A program made the position numbers and the translations under genes. The notes under the pieces were generated by a model, which worked only from the letters and a program-made list of their open reading frames with translations, did not search any database and was not told the origin of the DNA. Positions 9,985 to 20,435 of a DNA stretch of 64,000 nucleotides are shown here, piece after piece. The stretch's first letter is position 1, and every line of letters begins with the position of its first letter. The DNA is from Pseudoscleropodium purum (Eukaryota > Streptophyta > Bryopsida > Hypnales > Brachytheciaceae): assembly GCA_963969395.1 (NCBI GenBank), contig OZ017797.1, positions 33,108,001 to 33,172,000 on the forward strand, written 5' to 3'.

Positions 9985-12946
9985 AGCCAATCGTACTATA
10001 ATTGCTTGTTGAATAGGAGGACAAAAAATTACACCTAAGATAATAAATTGTGGGTTTCTTCAAGATTTGTCATGGATACACAAGTTCTTGAAAGAAAATT
10101 TTGTTATCTTTACCCATAGTGAGAGATATAGCAATGGTGTATACAATGGTTCAAAAGTTCAAAACTTGTGTAGGCAAATGAAAATGAAACATGTGTTCAA
10201 AGCAATAGTGGCATATTGGGATCCAACTTTCTTAAAAATTCATTTTTTTTTATGTCTAGTAGAATTTGACAAGTTGATATATAAGTAGTAGCATTCTTAG
10301 ATTGTCATGTAGGGATTTTAATATATGCAATCAAGTAAAATCTATAGAGGATTGTACTAAATATCATATAAAAAGAAATATACAACACTAACACATACTA
10401 ATTTGGGTAGATATACTTGTGATTAGCTACTTGTTATTGTAGACAAAAAAATTCTTGTGATTTATTTTTAAAGATTCTTTTGGTAATGTGCTTGAATGCA
10501 AAACACTAGTAGCATATTTTGATACTATAGAACAAAAAGCACCACAAATTACAGTACAATAGTACAAAAAATGTTGCAAGTAGCATGATGCAATAATACT
10601 AGACTCATTGGAAATAGCATAATACAAAAAATAGTCACTCTTTTCCTCTTCTCTAAATTTGTTACTCTGTCTTGTCATTGGGATTCCAACTAGCATTTTT
10701 TAAGACCCAATTTATCTCTATGGTGTACAAATTCAAGCCTCTTTGGCTTTGTCCCTCCAAGTTTTTTCTATTATATTGATGCCAAAGCAAGGCTTATTGT
10801 TCCCCCCCAAAATGTTGCATTGCGTTCATCTTTCAATACACATTGTTACTTTTAAAATAAAATGTAAAGCATGATACAAGAATAAATTACAAATAAATTG
10901 CAAATAACTCCGACTGTCCATGTTCATATGCCTTACTTAGTAGAAGTATTTCCAACAATATTTTCATTCATGCCAATGTTAGGACCAAGATTATGATTCT
11001 TCTAGGTCAAAAATTTAAAAAATTTGAACAAATGGAATGGGATTGGTTGGTGACCCATGGAACAAATTTCCTAATATTGCCCCAAGTTCCTTAATTACTC
11101 AAGAAGCAACTAGAACCCACCTCAAAGACAAACGTCCATTTTGATTGGTAATTGAAGATGCTAATGTGGCTCATTTGAGGTATTTACACTTAATTCTATC
11201 TAAATAAACAATTGAGCATTGCCCTTCTTATTAAATTTCCTATTTTTTTGTTGGATCTTATTAGAAGTAAAAAAAAAAATTCTAAATATTCTTTATATGC
11301 ATCTTTTAGACACCATATGAATAAAGTATGAAATTTTAAAGTACCAAAATTGTAATATCTAAGAATGAACTAAGGATCTAAACTTATGAATAGAAGCAAA
11401 ATGTTTTAAGTAATAATTTGTAGGGATTGGTTTTAAAAAGGGGTCATAACTAGATGCACTCACCTTAATTTCCTACATAATTACAATGGTAATTCAAAAA
11501 TGTCCCTTTAGATTGTGGAATAATGAATGAATTTTTTTGTTGCTTTTAGAATTTGAGTGGTGACTTTGGTATTATTCATAAAAATGAAACTTTTCAACTC
11601 AATTCTAGTGAAAACACAATCCTACACTTAGTTGTCATAATAAGAATCTTTAAACAATTTTTACGGTCCTCCCTCTATACACAGTTCAATTGGAAATTTT
11701 AGTTGAAATTCACCTTACATGAGTATGCATGATACAAGCAAGTTGCAATTTCTATAATTTGTGGTTGTATTTGAAACTCAAATGGATAAACAAATGAGTT
11801 GTAATTGGATTAACTTTTCTTGAGTCACTGTTCTACTTCAAGATCTAATTCTTTTTTATGGTCTCAAAAGTGTTATTCAAACTAAACTTGTAGAAAGATC
11901 TCCAAGTAATGCATGGAGCCCATATAAAATTCAGCTCAATTGGAAAAGGCCCTTTGAATTCCAACTTCACTATGTATGTGGGACTAGGACATTGTGAATA
12001 GGATTGGTATATTGCGCTGCCAAATATAAATCTAATTTTTCACTACTTTATAATTAGAACTTGAAATTTCTATCATTAGAATTCTATTTCCAAAGCATTT
12101 TGAAATTGATCTCTATAATAAATAATTATAATTATAATTGGTTAAAAATTAGAAGTATATTTGGAAGGACAAATTCTAGCATGCATCAAGGATGTCCTTA
12201 ATTTCAAATTTGCAATAAATGCATGGCCTCAAGTGGAACTTTTTTCCATCTTAACTATATATAAAGGAAGATCTCAAGGATTGGTGTTTTTCACTTTGTG
12301 TCTTAAGACCACCTTTCTAGTACACTAATTCATTCCTTCATTGAGGTTGTAAAATTAATATCACTTGCAAAATTAGTATCACTAAGTTTTTGTTTTTTTG
12401 GTGTAAAAACTCGTTCAATGTAGTAATATTTCAACCTACGCTACTTGAGTGATTTTGGTAAATAAATTAGAAAAGCTTATTACCACTCTGATTTTCAATC
12501 TAAATATCTTCAAGCCAATCCTTAGAGAACATATTTATTTAGAAGCATGTGCTTGTTTATGAATCAAATCAAAGTAAATTAAAAAATTTCCAATTAAAAT
12601 TTTAATGTTTGTGAATTTTTGAATTAGTCTTCCTTAAAATTACAAAATCGCCTATAGAGTGGAGTCATAAACAACCCATAAACACTTTTTTATATATCTA
12701 ATGGTGCTTGAGCACTCGCCAGTATAGGATTGACACATTACCCTCTGTTGGCATTAATGCATTGATTTTGTTAGAAAATAAACATATTTGAATGTCTTTC
12801 TACATAGAGTTGGGACCAGAAGTAGGATGGTGGAATTGGGTAGTGGATGGAATTGGGATGGTCTATTTTAGTGTCTCATGCACACAATAAACCAATGTAT
12901 TGACCATACAATGCAAATATTGGTCCAATACCTTCCAAATTTGAGC
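9985..12946. other. AT-rich intergenic stretch
   Basis: No gene is recognised in this 3 kb. A TATA-like TATATATAAAGG lies near 12256 with no convincing open frame downstream. Open frames of 60-90 codons occur on both strands without ATG-context or domain support. Short similarity to family F is visible near 11490-11540. Confidence 0.4.
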
Positions 12947-13320
12947 TATGGTAGAACCACCTATAGTTGACCACTTTAGTGATTCCACATATGTTCTTGA
13001 GTAGTATAGGGTAATGTAAATTTTCTACCATGTTGGAAGATAGGGATTGCAATTTTTTGGGTAATTTTATGTTTTGAATTGAAATTACTATGAATTTTAG
13101 AGGCTAGTAGTTGGTCTAAGCCTGTATCCAACATGTACAATCTTCTAATTCTAATCATTGAAGAATTACTTTGGGCTCACTACTTTGAGATATGTGTCGT
13201 GACTTAATTAGTACCAGCTTTGAAAAGGAAAAGAAAAAACATTTTGAGCTTGGGTTGAAAAATAGTACCCCCTACATGTTGGGTATGAGTCCCTGGTTGG
13301 AAATGTGTGGTTCTACTATA
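12947..13320. mobile_element. Family E inverted-repeat element, copy 2
   Basis: Left end TATGGTAGAACCACCTATAG; the right end, read in reverse, is TATAGTAGAACCACACAT. The interior shares a reversed segment with 4660-4790, including the words for TGGTCAACTATAGGTGG. Part of the interior (13020-13290) is also related to 15400-15750. Confidence 0.6.
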
Positions 13321-13701
13321 TATCAAATTATAAACCATGCTACAAAATATAAGGGTTTGATTCAACAAAGATGTGCTAAAATTGAATTTCTATGAGTCCA
13401 ACATTATTGCACATCAATCAAAAGATGACATGTAATATTTTATTTAAGTACAAAACTAACTTCATTTATGCCAAATCTCAGACCCTCACAAAGGGTAATT
13501 GTTCAAAAACAGATCACACTAGCTAGTGATCAAATTCAAGCTAAATTTCCTTCCATTCTCATATTGAACCAATTCTTGGTCTAGTGACTTCTCTCCATTT
13601 TTTACTCGAAATAGAAAATTTATAGATTTTTTCATTGGATTTTCGCCAATGCTTTCAAATTGCAACCGGAGGTCTTCCCAATTCCACTGACTAACTTTGA
13701 A

Positions 13702-13864
13702 CTAAGGTAAACTACCCCATTATGGATAGAATGGGAGCAAGCCTACTGTAGACTAAATTGTAATGTTGGTGTACAGTAAAATTCTGAAAGGTACACCATT
13801 ATTATAGTTTTGCTCACAATGGGCTTGCTCCCATTTGATCCATAATGGGGGTAGTTTACCTTAG
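13702..13864. mobile_element. Foldback MITE, 163 bases
   Basis: Arms of 42 and 43 bases (13702-13743 and 13822-13864) are inverted copies with about 40 paired positions. They begin CTAAGGTAAACTACCCC. The spacer carries a second inner inverted pair, GGTGTAC and GTACACC. The structure could fold almost completely. No target duplication is evident. Confidence 0.8.
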
Positions 13865-13869
13865 CTTAG

Positions 13870-14400
13870 CTGCCGATTATTTTTTTTTCCAAACAATAAA
13901 TCGAAGATTACCCACCCCACGGAAAGTGGTACTATTTGTAGAGTATATAATTGAATTAGTGCATGCGGGAATATTACTGTGTCCTCCCCAGCCAGCCGAC
14001 CAGCCTGTTAGCCAGGATGGAATGTGGAATTGAGCATATATATATAAATATATATTAAATGGGAAATCATAATGACGTCATTGGTCCATTTTTATAAACT
14101 CGCCGGGACGGACGGACGGACGGATCTAGCCGGCGTGTACGTCTCCTGAAGAGAATATATTTTCAGTCCCATACCCACTGATCGACGGATCTGATTGGGC
14201 CACAGCAGGGGTCTGGCAACCCCCAACTACCTGTGCTAAATTGGGAAGTGGAGACTAGTGCTGCTGCTGCTGCCGGATTCCTGCCAAGGCAAAATTTTGT
14301 CGGTGAAAAAGAGGATTACCGGTAGAAGGGCAGGCAGTTCACACCAGTTTTTATTTTTTATTTATTTTTATTTTTTCATAATGTGTCAAAGTGGCGATAT
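13870..14400 (+). other. GC-richer island, no gene recognised
   Basis: This stretch stands out from the AT-rich surroundings. It holds a short (GGAC)n run at about 14104-14123, a (CTG)n run near 14261, and promoter-like motifs at 14073-14098 that are listed separately. The open frame downstream has no recognisable domain. It could be a remnant of a gene end or promoter, or an unrecognised non-coding gene. Confidence 0.4.
14073..14098 (+). promoter_or_regulatory. Promoter-like motif cluster
   Basis: TGACGTCA (14073-14080), a perfect palindrome of the bZIP type, abuts ATTGG (inverted CCAAT box, 14080-14084). TATAAA follows at 14093-14098. The three motifs lie within 26 bases, in the usual order of a promoter. 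No gene is recognised downstream, so a functional role is only inferred. Confidence 0.3.
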
Positions 14401-15817
14401 AGAATGTTATGGTGGTGCTCCAAATTTCAGCATTCATCCACATATGGGATAGAAAATATCACATTAGTATATATTACATATCCATAATTATGTTTTCATC
14501 CCTAATCTGTCAATTTCATCTAATAAAGCTTTTTTCTTTAATTTGAAGTTTTCAGTCGAAAAACTTCAAAAATTGTCATCAATTTTTAGCCAAATTTTTT
14601 TTTTTTTTTTTTTGGTGCAATTTGGTATTATAAAGCCAAAAAAGTCCTGGTTCATACCTTAGAAGAAATGAAAATTTCTTCAATTTCAATAGAGATATTT
14701 AAGTTCTAGTAGTAGTACACTTGTTTTCCATTTTTTTTCCCCTCCTTCTGGAATTGACATCTAAGTCCCCGACAACCTTATCTGTTCTAGAAACTAATAG
14801 TTGATTTTCATAACTTAGACAACATTACCTAACTTGCAACATTTTAGTAATTTATGACGAGTCTTATCCAAGCACTTTGAAGTTAATTGATTCTGAATTT
14901 TTAAGTGCCCAAATGGACAAAACTAGTCCTAATTAAGGTTTGTGGCCCCCTTGTGGCCTCATTGGGCATTGTATGTATTTAGATTGATTGGTTTCATGAT
15001 TTTTTGTTGTTGCAATAGAATGACCAATTTGAGATTTTTTCACCTATATTTTGGGCCAATTTATTTTTCAATAATAAACACACACATTATAGACAATCAA
15101 CACAAAAACATACAACTTCCCATTGTTGTCCATAAGTGAGGCTACTACTCTTGTCCTTTTCGATTCAATTGTTGTTTTTTGGACTCCCTATGTGGTTGCA
15201 ATGGTAATCCAAAACCCCATAGAGATATTCTTGGAAGTTATAAAATGGTGACTTCTCAACCTAATTCCACCCACCCTTTCAACTCAAATTTGCCTCCCAA
15301 TACTCTTTTAACTACATTGGAATGCAAACCAAGAGATTGCAATTTGGCCCCAACAAGAGTATATAGTGGAGAGACCTATAACTAATAAAATAAGCAATTC
15401 CAAATATGATTTGGACTAGTGCATGATGAAGTAAATATTTCAAAGGTTGAAGGATAGAAATGATGGAGATTGCAAAAGTTTTGGTAATTTTATCACTTAA
15501 ATTGTAATTACTATAAATTTTGAAAGGCAAAAAATGTGTTGGACCCATTGCCAATCTCTAAGCTCCTCAAATTCTGATCATTAAAAAACTATTGTCTTAA
15601 TGCTTTTTGTTTTTTTACTCATTACTTTGGGACATGTGTCATGAATCTATTAGTCCCAATTTTGAAAAAGAGAAAAAAACAACTTCTAGCTATGGTTGGA
15701 AATCAATCAATCTATAGGTTTGTTATTGGGCCCTGATTAGACCTCTACCTTAATCCAAATTCGGCAGGGTCCATTTTGCATATGGCTTTGAAGTGAAGGC
15801 CATTTAAGAGAGTTCAT
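14401..15817. repeat. AT-rich DNA with family F and E fragments
   Basis: About 14960-15200 matches 45690-45960 and 58900-59150 (family F). The shared order is AGATTTTTTCAC, a segment near ATTATAGACAATC, and then a degraded pair of words around GGTAATCCAAAA. About 15400-15750 matches the interior of the family E copy at 13020-13290. A long T run lies at about 14588-14611. No gene recognised. Confidence 0.45.
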
Positions 15818-17201
15818 GTGTCATGGGGTGATCACACCAGGAAAACACCAATGAAGGCGAAACATGGAGACTTGTATGTGTCATCTTTCTCTCTACTAAC
15901 TTTTACTTTATGCCCCCTTTCTCATTATTTTGGGGGTTCAATGTCCTTGGCTCTTGCAGTGAATCACTTCCATTTATGTCAAAAAAAAAACACTCACAAA
16001 ACTAAGGAGAATGTAACAAATAGAAAGAAGAAACTGAACCACGTCCTACATTCTGAATTAAAAAATTGAAAGTTTCCGAAAATACTTTGGAAGTTCAGTT
16101 ATGGGTTTGGCTGTAAGTGAGTCTGTGTCCGAATTTGCATATTCTGCGTTCAGATTCAGCCAAGTGTTTAATTTGGCTCAGTCAGTCCATTTGTCTGACA
16201 ATCCTGAGATTTACTGTAAAGAAGTAGCCATTACTTTTAATAGAAATTCAAAATCAATCTCAAATCAATTGGACAATCCATTGTTTGATTTGCACTGACC
16301 CCCCGTGCTTGGCATTGCCTCGCGTCGCGTTCGTACGCGCGCGTTGCTTGCTCCGGAACCAGAGACATGAAGAATTCCTTCCACATTCTTCTCGTGTAGC
16401 GCCCTAGTGTCAGGTTTACATACTGTACTGTACATGAGTCCCGTCTTTCGTCGTCGTCGTCGTAATGGAAGCTTTACCTTACAGCTATGTCGGACAGACA
16501 CTGGAGTAGTGGAAACTGGAGTCGCATGCTTTGAACTGAAGCGAGTTTCATCTCTGGTAATTGTTAATGAGACTAAAACAAATAAATAAAATGCAGGCTA
16601 GGACTGTACTGCTGCGAGACTGCGAGATCTCCTTGGCTGGCAGAACGGTCTCCACTGGGCCGCCGGGCCACAACAAGAAGATCTAACGATCGTCCATGGG
16701 CTGTACTTGGCTTAGCAGCTAGCTTGGGAAGCAACAGCAGCAGTAGGAGTTCGTCAAAGCGAGTCGTGATGAGCGTGTCGGTGGTAAGAACGGATGTTGA
16801 TGCGCGGATTAGCTAAGGTGGGGACTGGGGACTTGCTGGGTGGAAGAAACAGCAGGCACATGCGTGCAGAGCGCTAAATTACTTCCACGTTCATGGCAGT
16901 GGTAAAACCGCGTGAGAGGCGAATAGTCAGTCGCGGGAGGGATAGATAGAGATCGAGAATATCAATATTTTATTCCAAAAAATGGCGTAATAGGAGGTTA
17001 AGCGTTAAGCCGATTTGAGGTCAGTGGGAGGAAATGGAGATCACGGCAGGATATGGTGACGACGGAGAGAGAGGTACCGGTAATTGGAATGGAGAGCGCC
17101 GGGGCCACCATGCGGACACCCGGGGTGGTGATGGTGGTGGTGGTTGTTGTTGTTGCTGTTGATGTTGTTCGCTTTGGCTTTTTCTCTCCTGTGAAACCGG
17201 T
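15818..17201 (+). promoter_or_regulatory. Upstream region of the HD-Zip I gene
   Basis: GC content and CpG frequency rise sharply here, most clearly at 16300-16360, while the flanking repeats are AT-rich and CpG-poor. Short open frames of 60-80 codons on both strands have no recognised domain and change frame freely. Repeats include (CGT)n at about 16449-16462 and GGT/GTT runs at 17124-17169 just ahead of the TATA-like motif. A CCACGT element lies near 16039 and CACGTT near 16884. These cores are common, and their role is unknown. Confidence 0.45.
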
Positions 17202-17208
17202 TATATAG
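17202..17208 (+). promoter_or_regulatory. Putative TATA box of HD-Zip I gene
   Basis: TATATAG sits about 480 bases before the predicted start codon, in a GC-richer setting, and is followed after roughly 15 bases by a CT-rich stretch suitable for a plant transcription start. The resulting leader would be about 450 bases. The start of transcription is inferred. Confidence 0.45.
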
Positions 17209-17463
17209 TCGAGCGAGCTGCTCTCTCACTTGTCTGGAAACCACGCTGAGCTAGCTGCGCACTGTACTGAAGCGCCCCTTTTCGACTTGTTCGTGCGCTC
17301 CAGCGTCAGAGCGTGCTCTGAATTGCGGAGTGTTTGGGGGAGAGAGTAGGGAGGCTGGAGTCGTCTAGCTTGATAGCGGGTGCGAGTGGCGAGGCGATTT
17401 GTTGTTTTTGTTGTTTTCTTTTTTTTCTTTCTTGCAAAGAAAGATCGTTCGTTCGTTCGTGAG

Positions 17464-17529
17464 ATGTTGGTGATAGACGGGGTTTGTGGTGGTGTGTGGA
17501 GATCTGAAGATTGTTTAGGAGAGGTGTAG
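17464..17529 (+). promoter_or_regulatory. Upstream ORF 1 in the leader
   Basis: The first ATG after the TATA-like motif opens a frame of 21 codons ending TAG at 17527-17529, out of frame and upstream of the main start. No other ATG lies between the TATA-like motif and this one. Such a short upstream frame would be met first by scanning ribosomes. The Arabidopsis HD-Zip I gene ATHB1 is known to carry a conserved peptide upstream ORF that lowers translation. I cannot tell from memory whether this peptide is related. Confidence 0.5.
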
Positions 17530-17560
17530 TGACGACCGTCTCGCTGGATTCACAAGTTCA

Positions 17561-17614
17561 ATGCGGGGACTCGGCCACACGGCAATGTTGGGATACGCAT
17601 TCGAGTACGCTTAG
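17561..17614 (+). promoter_or_regulatory. Upstream ORF 2 in the leader
   Basis: A second upstream ATG opens 17 codons and stops with TAG at 17612-17614, 67 bases before the main ATG. It contains an internal in-frame ATG. Together with upstream ORF 1 it accounts for every upstream ATG frame in the inferred leader. Confidence 0.5.
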
Positions 17615-17681
17615 CCAGGCCATCGAGCCCGTGAGCTGCTTGTCGGGTGTGTATCTCGCGAAGGCCGCTCCCTGGTCAGAG

Positions 17682-19305
17682 ATGGCGAATCACGGGGGCT
17701 ACAGTGGTTCCAATGTCATGCTCGTGCGCAACGACAGCTCGACCGACATGTCCTTGGTCACCATGCTTGCCTCTTGTACTCCTGCTGCGCTTCAAGGTTA
17801 GTTTGGGAGCCATACTCCGTCATCGCATGCGTGCCTGGTTCGTATTTTATGAATCTCAACATCACATTACTTTGTCCGCTTCCACGAATCTGGACCAAAT
17901 TAATAACATTCATATGCTCATCGGTGGAATAGAAAGTTAAAGAGTATCACGGCGGGAGAGTTTTTTCTGAATACGTCTCTGGCATTCCAGGATCCGCTAT
18001 ACGAAGAATTTTGTTGGGAATTATTAGCTGGATTTAGAACACTATTTCACGATTTTTCGAATGAAATGGCAGGCAAAATTGCTCTGTTTTTGTCACAAAA
18101 ATAGTGTGCTCTTTCTATCTCGTGAATATTCTTTGTCTAACATCTTCGGTCGCGCAATGTGCAGTTCAGCGCGCAGGTGGAAGCTTGGAGGAGGCCTTGG
18201 CCAGTTGTGGTCAAAAGCGCTTCTTCTCTCCCACTTTCGAAACTTCGGGTGAAGATCCAGGCGAAGAGGATACTGGAGATGACTGCACACAACATGTCGA
18301 GAAGAAGAGAAGACTTTCGTTTGATCAAGTTAGATCACTCGAGAAGAGCTTCGAGATAGACAACAAACTCGAGCCTGAGAGAAAAATGCAGCTTGCTAGA
18401 GATCTCGGGCTTCTGCCAAGGCAAGTGGCCGTGTGGTTCCAGAACCGTCGCGCGCGCTGGAAAACCAAACAGCTGGAACGGGATTACGAAGCCCTCACCG
18501 CAGAATACAACCTTCTGAAAAGTGAATACGATGCTGTTTTCGACGAGAATCTGAATCTTCAGATTGAGGTGAGGCTTTAATCCTAAACACGACTCTTCCA
18601 CTTACTATTGCGCAACTACATCTCTCGTCGAAGTGTGAATCTGTGGCTACCTTCCCCTGTCTCTGTGTCTTGTACACACATTACATCCAGCGTTTTGAGA
18701 GAGGGGTACAAAAATCTTGGAGCTGATTCTGACTCTTGGAGGGCATCTTTCTGTGAACAATGAGTGTTGCGGATTTATTCAATTCTCTGGATCGGAAGTG
18801 AGTTTTTCAATTTCGTTTGTCTCGACAGATTGGTAGCTTGACTGGAAAGCTGCAAACCAAAGAAACGAGCCCGGACGTCGAGCTACCAGAGATAAACAAG
18901 AAATCAACAACTTCGTCGAACCCGCCGGACGAAGCTACAGAGCCGGGACCAGCACAAGCTGAGCTTAAGTGTAAAGCCAGCAGCAATGATGAATCGAATG
19001 CTCGCAGGGAGGAAGGTTCCGGAGAAGGTTCGACTCGGGAGACTGTGAGTTCCGACAGCATTTCAAGCGAATTACTGAACGTGGACAGCGAGCAGAAGAT
19101 CAATATTTATCCACAAGTTTCGCCAGAGATGGACTCCAGCATCATGCACCTGAGCGAAAACCTCTGCGACCAAATGCTCTCCCCTCTGGATTGCCAGAGC
19201 ATTTCCGTGAAGCCTGAGGATGGCTCATTCCAAGACGATTCTTGCAATTACATATTGTCACAGTTGGAGGATGAGAAGGGACTACCCTGGTGGGAGTGGC
19301 CTTGA
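17682..19305 (+). CDS. HD-Zip class I transcription factor
   Basis: Three exons: 17682-17796, 18165-18568 and 18829-19305, coding 331 residues. Introns are GT-AG, of phase 1 and phase 0. The start is the ATG in context GAGATGGCG. The N-terminus has the motif LVTMLASC at about 25-32, followed by an acidic stretch at 66-79. The homeodomain spans about 84-140 and contains the recognition-helix motif [10 protein letters not shown] at 129-138. A leucine zipper follows directly, with heptad positions L142, L149, L156, V163, L170 and L177. Intron 2 falls inside the zipper, before I174. The C-terminal half is acidic and serine-rich and ends with the aromatic motif LPWWEWP, suggestive of an activation (AHA-type) motif. 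Homeodomain plus adjacent zipper without START or MEKHLA domains, and without the CPSCE motif of class II, places it in class I. The family acts in the nucleus as dimers on CAATNATTG-type sites, mostly in stress and growth responses. Reading frame and splice phases agree throughout. Confidence 0.93.
17797..18164 (+). other. Intron 1 of HD-Zip I gene
   Basis: The donor is CAAG followed by GTTAGT, and the acceptor is TGTGCAG. The phase-1 junction completes a valine codon. A second acceptor, GCGCAG at 18171-18176, lies 12 bases downstream and keeps the frame. Its use would replace the four residues at 39-42 and leave a single glycine codon at the junction. Confidence 0.8.
18569..18828 (+). other. 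Intron 2 of HD-Zip I gene
   Basis: Donor GAG followed by GTGAGG, acceptor TCTCGACAG, phase 0. It interrupts the leucine zipper between E173 and I174, so both flanking exons are needed for the full heptad series. Confidence 0.85.
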
Positions 19306-19800
19306 TCTCCGAGGAGATTTTCTGACCATTTTGGTTTTCAATCCTCTGTCTATTCAGAGGCATAACCTCATTATGCTATATACCTATCCGTCTTAGTGTT
19401 CAAGCTGAAATTCCTACTTCGGGGCTGTCAAAGCGTATTCTCGTGCAGCTTGCACATATTTTAGAGATAGAGATAGATGTATTAGCATGGTCCTGCTGAT
19501 GCAAATCACTTCGAAGTGATGCAACTTAGGGCCGAATAATTTTTTGCTCGACACCCAGCCATACGTATTGTTTGTAGTAAATGGCTGCGAGGGGCATCTA
19601 GTCTCCAAGGCTGTACCGATTTCAAATGGCTCGTTCCATTTCGAGCTGTAGATGAAAGTTCTCAATGTTTGCTGTTTCTCGAATGTCTGTGACTTCCTTC
19701 TGGAGCCTCAAGAGAAGTATACTTGTACATTTCCATGTTTTAAGGCCTCCGTGGTGCTGCAAGCAAATTCACTAATAAATTTATCTACTCTCCTTCGCCG
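19306..19800 (+). other. 3' untranslated region (inferred)
   Basis: Non-coding sequence follows the TGA, with the same richer composition as the gene. A consensus AATAAA lies at 19774-19779, about 470 bases after the stop, and is a plausible polyadenylation signal. The true transcript end is not visible. Confidence 0.45.
19774..19779 (+). terminator. Candidate polyadenylation signal AATAAA
   Basis: It is the first AATAAA downstream of the HD-Zip I stop codon. It is followed by TTTATCTACTC, a T-rich context of the kind seen near plant poly(A) sites. Plant signals are loose, so this remains a candidate. Confidence 0.4.
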
Positions 19801-19817
19801 AGCTCTATCTTGGCAGT

Positions 19818-20070
19818 AGGATGTGCTATCTTTCCTCTCTCCACTGTCTGTAAAACGCAAAGAAAAATCGAGCAATAGAATTTTTTGCCCGGGGAGCACT
19901 GACAATCTTGTTTGCACGTTTTCAACAGATTTGTGGAATCAGGATGTGCTTCCTTTCCTCTTGCAATTCTCCAACTCTAGCAGAATATTGAGCTGATGAA
20001 TTTACGCCGGTCGGAAGCTCTGACGATCTTGTGTACAACTTTTTCAACAGATTGGCATCCGGATGTGGAG
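19818..20070 (+). repeat. Imperfect tandem duplication, about 120 bases
   Basis: Two units begin AGGATGTGCT at 19818 and 19941, and a third start, GGATGTGG, is at 20061. Shared words in order are TTTCCTCT, a segment around GAGCAATAGAATTT or GAGCTGATGAATTT, CTGACRATCTTGT, and TTTTCAACAGATT. Each unit therefore ends in a T-rich tract plus CAACAG that resembles a splice acceptor. Confidence 0.65.
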
Positions 20071-20117
20071 CTTTAGCGCGTTCTGAAAGTGTGGAACAAC
20101 CGACAATTAAACATTTG

Positions 20118-20435
20118 ATGCAGGCTGGGACTCCCATGGAGTACTTACCGCCTACAGGAGCACTTCAGGATTCGAGCATGCCCAACCATTTGAGCGTGCA
20201 CCGAATCGTCAGAAGAATCTCGAACTGGCTGGCTAGTTGTACCTTCCCTAGAACAAGCAACTTGCCTGAATGTCGGGTAGTTAGAGCAGGTCAAGCATGT
20301 GGTGTCGTTACTGTTCTGAGCAGAAGCTCCCCATTGGCAAGGCTCCTTGTTTTCAACATTTACTGTCAAATTCTGTGTGACATTAGGGCGCTCTTACCTG
20401 CGTACGGAGCTCCATGCTCATCATTATCATCTTAA
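20118..20435 (+). other. Unrecognised 105-codon open frame
   Basis: An ATG at 20118 opens 105 codons in GC-richer sequence just downstream of the HD-Zip I gene. The peptide has no domain, signal peptide or membrane segment that I recognise. An AT-poor sequence gives such frames by chance. It is listed because it is the longest ATG frame near the gene apart from the HD-Zip I exons. Confidence 0.15.

Noticed and set aside
17041..17244. Minus-strand frame with a polyhistidine run
   Set aside because: It is a translation of the GGT/GTT repeats upstream of the HD-Zip I TATA-like motif, with no domain.
17511..17681. Extension of the HD-Zip I protein upstream of 17682
   Set aside because: The frame is open back to 17511 but contains no ATG before 17682, and family members start close to the LVTMLASC motif.
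18093..18677. Several minus-strand frames over HD-Zip I exon 2
   Set aside because: Shadows of a real coding exon that carries an unmistakable homeodomain on the plus strand.
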